Source: Ascoidea asiatica (taxonomy: Eukaryota; Ascomycota; Saccharomycetes; Ascoideales; Ascoideaceae). Taken from it: a stretch of 42,887 nucleotides of DNA. Position 1 is the first letter of the stretch. Each line of letters opens with the position of its first letter. Where the stretch lies: positions 270,194 to 313,080 of the forward strand of contig BCKQ01000018.1 in NCBI GenBank assembly GCA_001600695.1, read 5' to 3'. A model generated the notes under the pieces. It did no database searches, was not told the DNA's origin, and saw only the letters and a list, made by a program, of their open reading frames with translations. Position numbers and translations under genes: made by a program. Below are positions 11,232 through 21,693 of the stretch, one piece after another.

Positions 11232-12191
11232 TTACTTTGACTTGAATTTAACAGGATGTTTGGATCTATGTAATTTTTCAAAATCTTTTTTATGAAGACG
11301 ATATAATAACATTGTTGCTCTAGCATCTTCAACAGATGAATGTTCACTTCCTTGAATTTCTAATCCCAAGAGTTCTTTCGTCAATTTTTTCAAACCAGGA
11401 GTTTTACCCTTTGCAAGTTCTCTAAAAGGAGGATGTCTAGAAGTATCACGAATTTGAGATTTTGGATGTGATAATAACAAGGAATTAAGATCGTGATACA
11501 CAGCATGACCAACAAGTACCCTATCTTTGAGAATTTCAGCAGCTGCCTTTTGAGCCTTTTTGAATGTTATGGCACCTTTCATATGCTCTGGACCCACACC
11601 ACTGACCCAAGTTCGCCAGTCTGTTACTCGTTCCAAAGGCTTCACAAACCGATCAAGCAAAACATGGCCGTAGAAGTTAACGATGGAGACTCTCGCCAAA
11701 GCTGATCTGCTGCCATTTCCCCCCACTCCCACAAACTCACAGTCCATAGAAACATACTTCCCGATGGCTTTTCGGTTCTCTCCGTCATCTTCATTCACAA
11801 GTGAACCACTGACACCACTCGCCACATTGCCGTCGAGGCTGATGCTGTTCTCTTTGCATCGTAATAGCTTTTCAAAGGAACTCAAACTGGTCATCTTCTT
11901 TTCGCCTTCATCATCCTTGTCTTTTATTTCAGTCTTTATCATTTTCATTGTTTTCGTCTTTGTCTTCATATTTGTCTTTATTTTTGACTTTGTTCTTTCT
12001 TTGTTTAAAACCGATATAGTCTTGTTTATTTTTAAACCATCTATTGGTTTATCCTTGGAAAATCTGCTTTTAGCCTTTTTGATCTTTTTATCCTTGCTTG
12101 AAGGTATCTGTCCCTTAGCTTTTATTGGTGTTTGATTTTTGAAATCTTTTTTCTTTTGTAGTTTTTCCCAATTTGAAGAAAAAATCATCAT
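11232..12191 (-). CDS. REX4: Rex4-like DEDDh 3'-5' RNA exonuclease
   Basis: This 319-residue protein is predicted to be the nucleolar exonuclease Rex4, linked in yeast to pre-rRNA (ITS1) processing. The N-terminal ~145 residues are Lys-rich and probably serve nucleolar localisation or RNA binding. The exonuclease domain covers about 146-303. The catalytic set is visible: D150 and E152 in [11 protein letters not shown]234 in YHDLNSL, H284 and D289 in [11 protein letters not shown], which makes it DEDDh. The DTSRHPPFR segment and the short C-terminal Lys-rich tail are typical of Rex4. The size is close to the yeast enzyme (289). The start [12 protein letters not shown] resembles the SSNW start of Rex4 proteins, so the first or second ATG is credible. 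Confidence 0.92.
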   Translation of the reverse strand: MMIFSSNWEKLQKKKDFKNQTPIKAKGQIPSSKDKKIKKAKSRFSKDKPIDGLKINKTISVLNKERTKSKIKTNMKTKTKTMKMIKTEIKDKDDEGEKKMTSLSSFEKLLRCKENSISLDGNVASGVSGSLVNEDDGENRKAIGKYVSMDCEFVGVGGNGSRSALARVSIVNFYGHVLLDRFVKPLERVTDWRTWVSGVGPEHMKGAITFKKAQKAAAEILKDRVLVGHAVYHDLNSLLLSHPKSQIRDTSRHPPFRELAKGKTPGLKKLTKELLGLEIQGSEHSSVEDARATMLLYRLHKKDFEKLHRSKHPVKFKSK

Positions 12192-13245
12192 GCTTTCTTC
12201 ATTATCATTATAAATAAGAGTTTAAATATAAGCACTGATGCCAATACAGATTGAAATGATTATTGTAACTGATTTCCAAACATTTTGAATATCAAAATTG
12301 TTTAACGATTGTTAAAAAATCGTTTTTTCCTTCTCAAAATTATTAATCTTTTACAGCCATTGTATCACAGCAGCGTTAACCTAAAAAAAAACTAACGTTT
12401 TTTTCAAAAACAAAACTATATTACATAATCATCAAAGCGACCGTTAAACTGGATTCATATAGAAACATTTTCCGTCCGCAAAAACTGTACTTCAAAACTG
12501 AAACGGATGAGCAATTTCAGCCTCGGGAAACAAATTATGCGTTACTTTTATGCAACTTCTACGCAAGTTCAAGATCAGGTAGTTAAAAAATTATTGCTAT
12601 ACACAGTCCCTTTTGGTTTCTTAGCCAACAACAACCTTATTCAATTTTGGCCTTGTTATCGTGTAGTGTGGCGCATGTTATTTTTATAGCAAAGCTCACC
12701 CTGCATATATTGGCATTTTTATGCAAGTTATAATGGAAATATATAAGTTTGAGACCTTGTTTTCAGCACCTTTGCAGATTCTTTTCTTTATTCATTTGTT
12801 ATTCAGTTGTATAAGCACTCCCGATTTGGAATTTTGTTACTTATAAAGCTTTCAAAATATTGACTATATTTGTTTTTATTCTGAGTGCTTATTTTAAATC
12901 TCAGACTTGTCTCTTTAATGATCAAAACAATAATTATAAAATTCTAATAGAATCTATAAGAATATTGAAGATTATGGCAATATTAAATTTTTATTGCTAG
13001 TATATGAGGATATCCTGAAAAAAATTTTTGATTGAAAATTGTGAAAAAAAGGGAAGCAAAATGATGAAAATAAAAAATATGTATAAAGGTATCTAATTCC
13101 ATTCATAATCGATTTTTTATGTTAACTTTACTTTTAAAATGAATACATTTAAATATATTGTATATTCAATATAGTGATATACTGTACAAATAAATACTAA
13201 AAGGTAGGTTTATTGACAGAATTCAGTTTTAAATAATTTTTGAAA
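12192..13245. other. Divergent intergenic region between REX4 and GAS5
   Basis: About 1.05 kb separates the REX4 start (left, minus) from the GAS5 start (right, plus), so it must hold both promoters. A 60-codon frame at 12507-12689 has no family resemblance and I do not call it. A stretch near 12480-12680 is less AT-rich than its surroundings, with no clear motif. The last 200 bases before GAS5 are A/T-rich leader. Confidence 0.5.
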
Positions 13246-14826
13246 ATGAAGACTTATATTTATACACTAGCTATTTTAGCTTTAATAAAAACTATAATAT
13301 GTAAAACTTTTTCAACAATTGAAATCAAAGGTAATGCATTTTTTGATTCAACTTCTGGTGAAAGATTTTATATAAGAGGTGTTGATTATCAACCCGGTGG
13401 TTCTTCAGAGCTATCTGATCCTTTAATAAATAAAACAATTTGTGAAAGGGATATAACTTATTTCAAAGATTTAGGAGTTAATACAATAAGAGTTTATTCT
13501 GTTGATAATACTAAAAATCATGACTATTGTATGAATTTATTAAAAAATGCTGGAATTTACTTAGTTTTAGATGTTAATTTACCTGGTGTATCTTTAAATA
13601 GAGATTCTACTCAAATTAGTTGTTCTTATAATCAATATTATTTAAGAGAACTATTTGCAACAATTGATTCTTTTAAAGATTATGCAAATACGTTAGCTTT
13701 TTTTGCTTCAAATGAAGTTATTAATGATGCTTCAACAACATCTGCAGCTCCATATGTAAAAGCTGTAATTAGAGATTTGAAAACATATATAAAAGATAGA
13801 AATTATAGAAAAATTCCAGTAGGATATTCTGCAGCAGATGTTATTGAAAATAGGTTGGAAGTTGCAGAATACTTAAATTGTGGTGATAATGAATTAGAAA
13901 GAGCTGATTTTTTAGGTATTAATGATTATTCGTGGTGTGGTGAATCAACTATGAAAGTTTCTGGTTGGGATATAAAAATGGAAATTTATTCAAATTATTC
14001 AATTCCAATTTTTTTATCTGAATTTGGTTGTAATGCAGTTTCTGATACAACTGGAAGACCTTTTAATGAAATTCAAAGTTTATACTCAACTAAAATGTCT
14101 TCAGTTTTTTCTGGTGGCTTAGTTTATGAATATTCAATGGAATCTAATGATTATGGTCTTGTTGAAATAATTGATGATAATACTGTTGAAAAATTAGTAG
14201 ATTATACTAATTTAAAAACTATGTATACATCTGTTACAAATCCAGAGGGTGATGGAGGTTATTCTGATGATAATTCTTACTCAACTTGTCCAATTGAATC
14301 TTCTGAATGGGCTGTTGATGGAGATGATTTACCTGAAACACCCGAAGGTGCTGAGCAATATTTCATAGACGGTGTTGATGTAAGCTTTGGATTTGAGCTT
14401 CAAAATTCTCAATGGATGTGTTATTCTGGCGCTGAAGAAGATGCTGAAAAAGAATACAATATTAAGACCGTTTCTAGATCTAATGATTCCTCTGAATCAG
14501 ATACAACAGACTCTGTTTCTTATGAAATTGATTTGAGTTCCACTACTTCAACCAGTTCAAAATCGACTTCATCTACTAAAAAAGGTTCGACTGCCACTGA
14601 TTATTCTAATGAAAGCATTAATTCGGATTCTAATACAGATTCTTTTTCGGATTCCGTATTGGATTCTAACTCAGATTCTACATTATCTGCTTATTTATCC
14701 ATGTCTTCTGGGGCTGCCAATATCCTTCAAAATCCTGTTAAATTCAATTTTGATAAAAATTATATGATAATTCAAATCTTTATTATTGGTTTTATTTCCT
14801 TATTAATTATTTTAACTAGATTATAA
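13246..14826 (+). CDS. GAS5: GPI-anchored beta-1,3-glucanosyltransferase, Gas5-like (GH72)
   Basis: This 526-residue cell-wall enzyme splits and rejoins beta-1,3-glucan chains at the outer face of the plasma membrane. A signal peptide covers about 1-19. The GH72 domain runs to about 335, with the acid/base Glu in FFASNEVIND (E157) and the nucleophile Glu in FLSEFGCN (E259). The motifs RFYIRGVDYQPGGSS, NDYSWCGES and SSVFSGGLVYEYS are typical of the Gas5 branch. There is no Cys-rich CBM43/X8 module, which places it with Gas3/Gas5 rather than Gas1/Gas2. A Ser/Thr/Asp linker (about 405-490) leads to a hydrophobic tail (about 506-524), consistent with GPI attachment near SSGAAN. I start at the ATG at 13246. 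The frame is open a little further upstream, but only through a TTG. Confidence 0.95.
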   Translation: MKTYIYTLAILALIKTIICKTFSTIEIKGNAFFDSTSGERFYIRGVDYQPGGSSELSDPLINKTICERDITYFKDLGVNTIRVYSVDNTKNHDYCMNLLKNAGIYLVLDVNLPGVSLNRDSTQISCSYNQYYLRELFATIDSFKDYANTLAFFASNEVINDASTTSAAPYVKAVIRDLKTYIKDRNYRKIPVGYSAADVIENRLEVAEYLNCGDNELERADFLGINDYSWCGESTMKVSGWDIKMEIYSNYSIPIFLSEFGCNAVSDTTGRPFNEIQSLYSTKMSSVFSGGLVYEYSMESNDYGLVEIIDDNTVEKLVDYTNLKTMYTSVTNPEGDGGYSDDNSYSTCPIESSEWAVDGDDLPETPEGAEQYFIDGVDVSFGFELQNSQWMCYSGAEEDAEKEYNIKTVSRSNDSSESDTTDSVSYEIDLSSTTSTSSKSTSSTKKGSTATDYSNESINSDSNTDSFSDSVLDSNSDSTLSAYLSMSSGAANILQNPVKFNFDKNYMIIQIFIIGFISLLIILTRL

Positions 14827-15424
14827 ACTCATAATAGCTACTTTTGTTTTTTTCATTTCACAATTCTTGCATTATTAAACTCATTCATAGATTTGTTTTT
14901 TTAGAAATTTGCATTTGCCTATTTTATTATTATCTGCTTTTCAAACATTTTGCTCTTCTTTTTTTTTAATCTTTATCTAATCATCATTCAAAACTATTTG
15001 AATTCTTAATTTGCTTTTTATATTTATTGTAAAATTGTAGTAATAAACATACTTTTTAAAAAATTTTAATCTTGATTCTGAATGGGTTTTGAAATTGGTG
15101 AAAAATATTCATAAAAATTATATTTTATTTTATTTTGCAAAACTTCTGCTTTTATATAAGTATAAATGTAAAAAAAAAACAAAAAAAATTATATTTTCAA
15201 ATAAATAGAATACACTAGATATGCGCTGAAATCTGAATCAAAAATCTAAAGTAATTAAAATTAGGAACAGTGTTGAAATGAATTGAAATGAAAAAATAGA
15301 ACTTGTTCATGAGTATTATATTACAACTTAATAGAAAAAAAAATTAACCAACAAATTCCCCGAAAAATAAAAATAAATAAAATAGAAAAGGTAAAAAATC
15401 AAGAACAATACAAGAGAAAACTCT
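14827..15424. terminator. Shared 3' region of the convergent GAS5 and PKH genes
   Basis: About 600 bp lie between two convergent stop codons. The DNA is made of T-rich then A-rich runs, fitting 3' ends on both strands. I see no ORF or RNA gene in it. Confidence 0.5.
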
Positions 15425-18400
15425 TTAACTCCTTCTTTTTCTTTCACTTCTTTGTAAAAATTTTGAATTCATGCTAGTTATTAACTTCGGAGTCCCGTTA
15501 CGATTTTTTGTGGAACGAACATCATTTTCTTTTTTATTATTTCCCCTACTAAAACTACTGGTTCTAACAGAACTTGGAACAGTTCCATTATATGTTTTGA
15601 AATCGTTACTTGAAAGGTTCACATCAGATTTCAGATTGGAAACTTTCGAAAAATTCTCAGAATTTTCACTATTGACAATTTGCTTAATACTAGAGATTGA
15701 TTTTGAATGCAATCTCAGAACTGGATTAGGGTCACTTGGAGACACATTGGAAGATTTCCGGTTTTCAATTTTTTCCATAGTTGGTAACTGTTTGAAAAAA
15801 GGATTAGAAAATTGAGTACTATTGGGAGAACTTGAAGCAGATTGACCAAAGAATCTAATTGAAGAAGGAGGAAGGCCATAAGCTAGATTATTATTTGTCA
15901 ATGGTTTGCTGTTAGAATGTCTATGATTCACCATAGCAGATTTCGAATTTAACTTTGTGTCTAACATTCTTTCACGTTTGGTAACATTTCCAGAGCTTTT
16001 AGAAGAACGATGAAATGATTGTTGAGGTCGAGCATAAAAATTAGAAACTTTGGCATTTTCAGGCTGAATAGTTTTTTTACTCTGAATATAATAATCCAGA
16101 ATATCAGAGTCTCTTGAAGATCGTCTTGATTTATCTACAGTATCAGATGAAGAAGATTCAATGACACTATTGATACTCCCATTGGTAGCTGTAGAAAGAC
16201 CATTAAATGTGCCAATAGTAGGAGAACTCTTGGATATCGGAGCAGAATTGCTAACAGATTGATTAGAAGCTAGTAAGGCGGCATTTAAAGCGGCTTCTTT
16301 TCCTGTTCTCATACCAGCGCCAGCTGGGGGATCATTTTCTATGAATTTTTTGAGATTCAGATTTTGAAAGTTATTTTTTGCTTGAAGAATTGTTACCGTC
16401 CAAGAATTAATATTGTATTTTGGTACTTCAATAATGACTGTGTCATTAACTGATTCTATTGCAAAAATTCCATTTTCATTATTAGATAAATTTGTTTTCT
16501 TATCAAATACTACTTCTTTAATTCTAATCATAGGATGAGATAAATCAATCTCTGTTCTTAAAATATATACTTCATTTGAGGATTGAGGTACAGGGCTTGT
16601 TGTATTTATGCTACTTCTTTTACGAGAAAAGAAAAGAGCTCTAGCAAATGAGGTTATCACAACAGTTCTTAGTTTTCTAGATATAGGAGGTGCACCTGTG
16701 GATCCAAAAGGTTTATGGAAAAGTTTTTTGAAAGTTGAATTTTTGCTGGAAGTTTGATTATCGGCTTTTTCTCTGTTATTCTTATTTTCCGTAACTTTTG
16801 AAGATTCCGAACTGTTTAAATCATTGAAATGAGTGATAGCCTTATCACCAATAGAACTATAGACGCTACTGTTCAGCTTTGAATCTGTGGCTGAATTTTT
16901 CCTTAGGCCGGAAGAGGTTCCGTTGGCCACCTTAGTAAGAAGACTGTAACTCGAATTTCCATTGGATTGAGAGCCAGATCTTAAGCTATAAGAAAGTGGA
17001 GAGTCAATCAACATTCCTTTATATTTCTTTTCAAATAGATCTGTAGGAGTAAAATTAAGTGAAACATCATCCACCTTGAAAACTCTTTCATCAGGATGTT
17101 TTAAAAAATGTGCCCAAAAAATATCTGTGGAGTTCATTGGTTGAACAGTGTCTTTTGAGGAAATTTTAGAAAGGGGTGAAGGACAATTTGCTTCAATATT
17201 ATCCAAAGGACCTAAATTTTTATCATCATTAGAATAATCAATAAAGCCCGATTTTTCCGAATTGAGAATACCATTGTTTACATTTATAGTGCCGTTGTCG
17301 TAGATTTTATTTGATGTAGAAGAGCCATCGACAGCTTTGATAGTGGTAGTTAGTTTTACGGTTGATGATTTTATTGCATCTTTGGAATCATAGTTTAAAG
17401 CAGCTGCAGCTGCAGTTTGAGCATTTTTCTTAATAGTTTCAGCTTTTGATTGATCTGATTTTTTGATAGAAATCCTACTTCCATTTATATTATCTCTAGA
17501 TGCTTTTGTAGATCTACCAAAGTCTTTTGCACTTGCAGATCTTTGCGACAAAAAAGGGGGAGGATTTACCTTTCCAGCTTTTGAAGTTGGTCTTGATTTT
17601 GGCATTTGTTTCATTGATTTGGCAGAAAACTTATAAGGACTGATTTCTGGGCCTGGGTAATACCAAACAGATTTTTCAGTATCAAGCCAATCAATGCCTT
17701 CAAAAAAATAGTGATTTTTGATACCTGAAAGACTTAATCTTTTTTCAGGTTGAATAACTAAAATTTGTTTCAATAAATCTCTAATTATTGAAGGAAAACC
17801 TGCTGTAAAAGAATATTTAAGTTTCATGATTAATTGAAAAGTTAAGTATTCATTAGCAGCTTTAAAAGGAGGCTTTCCAGCAATCATTTGATAAAGGATG
17901 CAACCAAAAGCCCAAATATCACTTGCTTTTCCAGTGTATTTATTATTCAATAGCTCGGGAGACACATATTCAGCAGTTCCAACAAAAGATTTAGCCTTTG
18001 TATCTTTAGGATAATCATCAGTACCAGGTAGTTTTGATAATAATTTTGCGGTACCAAAATCAGTAATTTCAATTCTATTATGAGAATCTAATAAAATATT
18101 TTCAGGTTTTAAATCTCTATGAATTACACCATTTTTATGCATAAAATTGATTGCATCCAAAATTTGTGCAGAATAGTATCTTGTTGAATTCTCATTTAAA
18201 GAACCATATTTTTTTAATAAGGATAATAATTCACCATTTGGAGCATAATCAAGCACAAAATATAAAGACGCTTCATCTTGAAATGTGAAGAATAGGTTAA
18301 CAGTACCATGATTTTTCATATTTTCTTTTCTATTAACTAAACATAATCTATTTAAAGCATCTTTTTCCACATTAACATATCTAACTTTCTTTTCTTTGAT

Positions 18401-18697
18401 AATATGAGCTTTATCTAAAACTTTGATTGCATATAATTTCGAATTATTTTTATCAGTTGCTAAAATTACAGTCGAATATGACCCTTCTCCAAGAGTTTTA
18501 CCGAATTTAAAATCTTTTACAGATCTTTTTATTATTCTTGTAGTTAATTCACCATTGGAATTTTTGACAGTTTTAATTAATTTTGCAGCACCTCTTTCAT
18601 TCCAATCATCATCGCTATTCATGGATTTTTCTGGAGTTATAGAAACTGAGGATGGAATCTCTAACGAATCCAAAGTATTTGTAGTTATTATGCTCAT
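15425..18697 (-). CDS. PKH2: PDK1-type Ser/Thr protein kinase, Pkh1/Pkh2 family
   Basis: This 1090-residue kinase is the yeast counterpart of PDK1. It is expected to phosphorylate the activation loops of Ypk1/2, Pkc1 and Sch9 and to respond to sphingoid bases and eisosomes. The kinase domain is at about 63-332: glycine loop GEGSYSTV (70-77), catalytic Lys in YAIKVLDK (K92), HRDLKPEN (193-200), DFG (213-215), activation loop with Ser in AKSFVGTAEYVSPE (S237) and KPPF (275-278). The region from about 340 to 1090 is mostly Ser/Asn-rich. A segment at about 690-790 (from EVYILRTEIDL to SWTVTILQA) looks like the PH-like domain of Pkh/PDK1. The size matches Pkh2 (1081) better than Pkh1 (766), so the symbol is chosen on length only. 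The start is the first ATG after an AT-rich leader, and the stop is TAA. Confidence 0.93.
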   Translation of the reverse strand: MSIITTNTLDSLEIPSSVSITPEKSMNSDDDWNERGAAKLIKTVKNSNGELTTRIIKRSVKDFKFGKTLGEGSYSTVILATDKNNSKLYAIKVLDKAHIIKEKKVRYVNVEKDALNRLCLVNRKENMKNHGTVNLFFTFQDEASLYFVLDYAPNGELLSLLKKYGSLNENSTRYYSAQILDAINFMHKNGVIHRDLKPENILLDSHNRIEITDFGTAKLLSKLPGTDDYPKDTKAKSFVGTAEYVSPELLNNKYTGKASDIWAFGCILYQMIAGKPPFKAANEYLTFQLIMKLKYSFTAGFPSIIRDLLKQILVIQPEKRLSLSGIKNHYFFEGIDWLDTEKSVWYYPGPEISPYKFSAKSMKQMPKSRPTSKAGKVNPPPFLSQRSASAKDFGRSTKASRDNINGSRISIKKSDQSKAETIKKNAQTAAAAALNYDSKDAIKSSTVKLTTTIKAVDGSSTSNKIYDNGTINVNNGILNSEKSGFIDYSNDDKNLGPLDNIEANCPSPLSKISSKDTVQPMNSTDIFWAHFLKHPDERVFKVDDVSLNFTPTDLFEKKYKGMLIDSPLSYSLRSGSQSNGNSSYSLLTKVANGTSSGLRKNSATDSKLNSSVYSSIGDKAITHFNDLNSSESSKVTENKNNREKADNQTSSKNSTFKKLFHKPFGSTGAPPISRKLRTVVITSFARALFFSRKRSSINTTSPVPQSSNEVYILRTEIDLSHPMIRIKEVVFDKKTNLSNNENGIFAIESVNDTVIIEVPKYNINSWTVTILQAKNNFQNLNLKKFIENDPPAGAGMRTGKEAALNAALLASNQSVSNSAPISKSSPTIGTFNGLSTATNGSINSVIESSSSDTVDKSRRSSRDSDILDYYIQSKKTIQPENAKVSNFYARPQQSFHRSSKSSGNVTKRERMLDTKLNSKSAMVNHRHSNSKPLTNNNLAYGLPPSSIRFFGQSASSSPNSTQFSNPFFKQLPTMEKIENRKSSNVSPSDPNPVLRLHSKSISSIKQIVNSENSENFSKVSNLKSDVNLSSNDFKTYNGTVPSSVRTSSFSRGNNKKENDVRSTKNRNGTPKLITSMNSKFLQRSERKRRS

Positions 18698-18891
18698 TGT
18701 GATTTTGACTTTATAAAATTTATTGAAATCTAGTATATAAATTTAAGATGATTGCTTATGTAATATTTTTTCCTTATTTTTTTTTCTTGACAGTGAAAAT
18801 AATTATTTGGGTTATAAATTCTCGGTCCTTTATTGAATAATTAATATTTGATTGAATTAGTGAATAGGCTTGAAGAAAAAAACTAAAATAT

Positions 18892-18929
18892 AAATAAAAC
18901 ACAACAAATCAAATAAAACACAACAAATC
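18892..18929. repeat. Perfect 19-bp tandem duplication in the PKH upstream region
   Basis: AAATAAAACACAACAAATC occurs twice head to tail (18892-18910 and 18911-18929), followed by a third partial start (AAAT). It lies about 200 bp upstream of the PKH start codon. It may be a replication-slippage product; no function is evident. Confidence 0.9.
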
Positions 18930-19575
18930 AAATTTAAATGAAACGAAATAAACTTGAACAAAATCAACTAAAATAGATAAATAAATAAATTAAATTAAGT
19001 TGAATATGGACTTTTGTAATCTTATATCATTATTATGATGTGAAGCCTTTTAAGGTTAAATTTTTTGATTTGGAAAATATGAATACGGATGATATTTGAT
19101 TTAAAAAAAAAACTTCAGTAAAGAAAAGGAGAAATCAATCAAACAAAACCTTGTATATATTTTATGTCTATTAATGAAAATAGTATTGGTCTAAAACAAC
19201 TAAAGAAAAGGAAGGATTGATTATTATTTGAAGATACAATTTGAGCAAAGTTGATCAAATTAAATAAAAATAATCTAAAATTATTTCTCTTTGATTATTA
19301 CTTGAAAGCCAGAAGGAGAGCAAAGAATAATGAAATTCTTCGAAATAAGTTAGTCAATTGTAGTTTGAATAATTAATATCCTATATTGAATGAAATTTTA
19401 TTAATAATTACTAAAATAAAAGATTGGTTGATTAATAGAGATGAAAATATGTTAATAAACTGAGATTGACAATAACAAAGTCAAAAAGATAATGTAGACA
19501 TTCTCATAGCAGTTATCGGTTTTCTCATACAAGTTTCTTAGGAGTAGAATAATCTACATGGTAATCGTAATTTTC

Positions 19576-19775
19576 TCTACAGCGCTGTAGAAAAGTTGTA
19601 ACAGCCACTGCCAATACATTCAAGGAGGCGCAAGAAAGCAGGGTAAGTGGCCCAAGGTGGAATGCCGAATATCCTTAAACCGGCCCGGTTTGAAGTCTGC
19701 AGGAATTGGTCGAATTCCCGGGGTTTCCAGTAAATGCACGTGTGATCTTTAGCCCTCCCCTCGGGTGGAGTGTTT
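19576..19775. ncRNA. GC-rich, hairpin-rich island: candidate structured RNA or regulatory region
   Basis: This roughly 200-bp block is clearly GC-richer than the 3 kb around it and has no ORF. It contains a 16-bp perfect palindrome TCTACAGCGCTGTAGA, a hairpin from AAACCG and CGGTTT around GCC (about 19677-19691), a GGAAT/ATTCC pair around 19702-19718, and a CTCC/GGAG hairpin near 19755-19770. GC islands of this kind in AT-rich yeast DNA are often RNA genes. However, I could not match it to tRNA, 5S, U-snRNA, RNase P/MRP or SRP RNA motifs. Strand and exact ends are unknown. A promoter or replication element is an alternative. Confidence 0.25.
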
Positions 19776-20022
19776 AAAATTTTCCTAACCTAATCTGAAA
19801 AAGTTAGGATTTAGAGCCCAATTTTCGAAAAGTTAAAAAATAAATATCACGTGAAGTCACGGGATATTAAAATTTTAAAAAAAAACATTTCGCTTATGCG
19901 AATTTTCATGTGTATTTTTCTTCTATAAATCACGTAGACTATTATCTGTACTTGTAGAAAAGTGCTAAAATAAAGAACATTAGAACTAAGCTTTAAAATC
20001 AATTGAAAATACGATCACGTGA
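19737..20022. promoter_or_regulatory. Cluster of three CACGTG boxes
   Basis: CACGTG occurs at 19737-19742, 19848-19853 and 20016-20021; the last two sit in the full TCACGTGA palindrome. This is the core bound by Cbf1 and Pho4-type bHLH factors, and by Cbf1 at CDEI of point centromeres. Three such sites within 285 bp of AT-rich DNA is unusual. The cluster lies far from both neighbouring genes (PKH start 18697, SUN start 21694), so its target is not obvious. Confidence 0.5.
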
Positions 20023-20063
20023 TTCAAAAGTTAGGTAGTTAGGATAGGTATTTCGAGACTTTG

Positions 20064-20092
20064 AAAGTTAGGTTAGGACCTAACCTAACTTT
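20064..20092. repeat. Perfect 14+1+14 inverted repeat of GTTAGG/CCTAAC
   Basis: AAAGTTAGGTTAGG, a single A, then CCTAACCTAACTTT. Each arm holds two GTTAGG-type units. Related single units occur nearby (CCTAACCTAA near 19784, AGTTAGGAT near 19802, AGTTAGGTAGTTAGGATAGG near 20029-20047), so the motif is clustered over about 300 bp. It could be a paired binding site or a cruciform-forming sequence. Confidence 0.85.
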
Positions 20093-21693
20093 TAAACACT
20101 AGGTGCACCAAAAGCAGTCTTTTCAAAATAAATATACCATTCCTTTGGATCCATCGGGTGCCAATTCAAACTTCCGCAGGAGCGTAATGAGTCATAAAAC
20201 TTTGTTATACAGATGTGTGCGTAAACTAGGTTTAGATTTTGATTTGAGGCGCATCTGCCGGCCGAGCTCTATAATTTCTTACTTTCTTTTTAGAACTCCG
20301 GTTTTGCTTTTTTTTTAGGATAAATCCTCTAAATGTACGGTAAGAAAACCAAAAAATACAACCAGATGTATGAAATGTCTGTTTGAAGATAATTTGCTAA
20401 TTTAAATTTTAATGACTATGTGACTCTTTTGCCAAGCATAATTTTTTTCACGAATTTAAATTTCTGGTAAAATATTTTTTTTAATACAAAATTTTATGAT
20501 TTAAACCAAAAAGAAATAACTTATTCTAAAAATTTAATGTCTACAAAAGCTATTGTAAAACTGTTCTAAAACATTCTTCATTTGATACTACTATCAAGTG
20601 GTCTAGATCTTTTTTGATTTGCCTATTTTGGAGACCCTTGATTAGCAGAAATTTGATTTCAGGAACAATTAGTAGGAATATTTATTCTTTTAGGAAATAT
20701 GGCTGTAGAGACCCGCAGATTTTGTAAAGCAGCAATGCAGTTGTTTTGTAACTTAAACTAATTGGCATTTTCCCTTTTTTGTTCTTCTTCTCTTTCTTTG
20801 GACTTTAAAAACATTTTGGTTAATTAAACTTTTTTGTCAGATTCAATAAAGTCGAAAACAAATTACTATCTTAGCAAAAATTTTAATTTTAATTTCCGGT
20901 TCAGTAGATAGGAATACAATTAAAAAGTTTAAAATTATTCAAAGCTGTCAAACAGCCAATAATATCAAGCTCTTGAATTTAATTAGTATAACAGAAACTT
21001 CGTTATTCGTTAATTTTTTTTTGGTTTTGCTAAAAAAAAAACAAATGAATCTTAACCTTAAACCCAAACATATGCAGTCTGCTTAAAAAAGAAACTATTA
21101 GATAACATTCTCTAAAAAAATTTACAAATTTGTAAACAAAAACAATAACAATAATAAAAACAAAAGAAGATTTTTAATTTAGAATTTATAATACATGTAA
21201 AATTTAACCAAGTATAATTTCTAATCCATTTTTTTCAAAAACCTCGCATATTTTGATGCATTCATGTTAAGTCTTTTCTTTTAAACAACGGTTAATCCCC
21301 CATTTTTTCTACCAATTATTTCCTTTGATATTCTTATTTTTTTGATCTCGAATTTATTTAGTCTTAACATTTAAAACTAAACAAAATACCATAAATATCA
21401 AAAGACAAAACAATTATAGTACAATCTTATTATAAATTTGTTTCTGTTCAGAAAACTATCACATTCCTTTTAAAAAAAATATAAAACCAGTTTAACTTGT
21501 CATTCCTTTCAACTTGCTTAAACTAGGCTATCAATCATTCTTTTAAAGTTGCCTGAAATTTCTATTTTCATCTCAAGCCTTTAGCTTTCTAGCTTTCTTA
21601 CTTTCATTAACTTTCATTCCCTTTCTATTTTTTTGGTAAATCGTCTTATTATTTTACTGTATTTTCTCACTAATTTATTTTGCTTATTACAAT
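20093..21693. promoter_or_regulatory. Long upstream region of the SUN-family gene
   Basis: About 1.6 kb without a believable gene; a 71-codon frame at 20103-20318 has no family resemblance. A TATAAAA box at 21480-21486 lies about 210 bp before the SUN start codon. It is followed by a CT-rich tract (about 21500-21640), an arrangement common in highly expressed yeast genes. Confidence 0.5.

Noticed and set aside
12507-12689. 60-codon frame between REX4 and GAS5
   Set aside because: No homology recognised, a weak context and a mixed composition; it lies in a shared promoter region.
19576-19775. Assignment as tRNA or SRP RNA because of GGTCGAATTCC and TGTAACAGCC
   Set aside because: The B-box-like piece has no matching tRNA arms or A box at the right distance, and the Alu-domain and helix 8 motifs of SRP RNA do not line up.
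19847-20022. Point centromere based on TCACGTGA
   Set aside because: No CDEIII-like element follows an 80-90 bp AT-rich spacer, and many yeasts lack point centromeres; left as a regulatory cluster.
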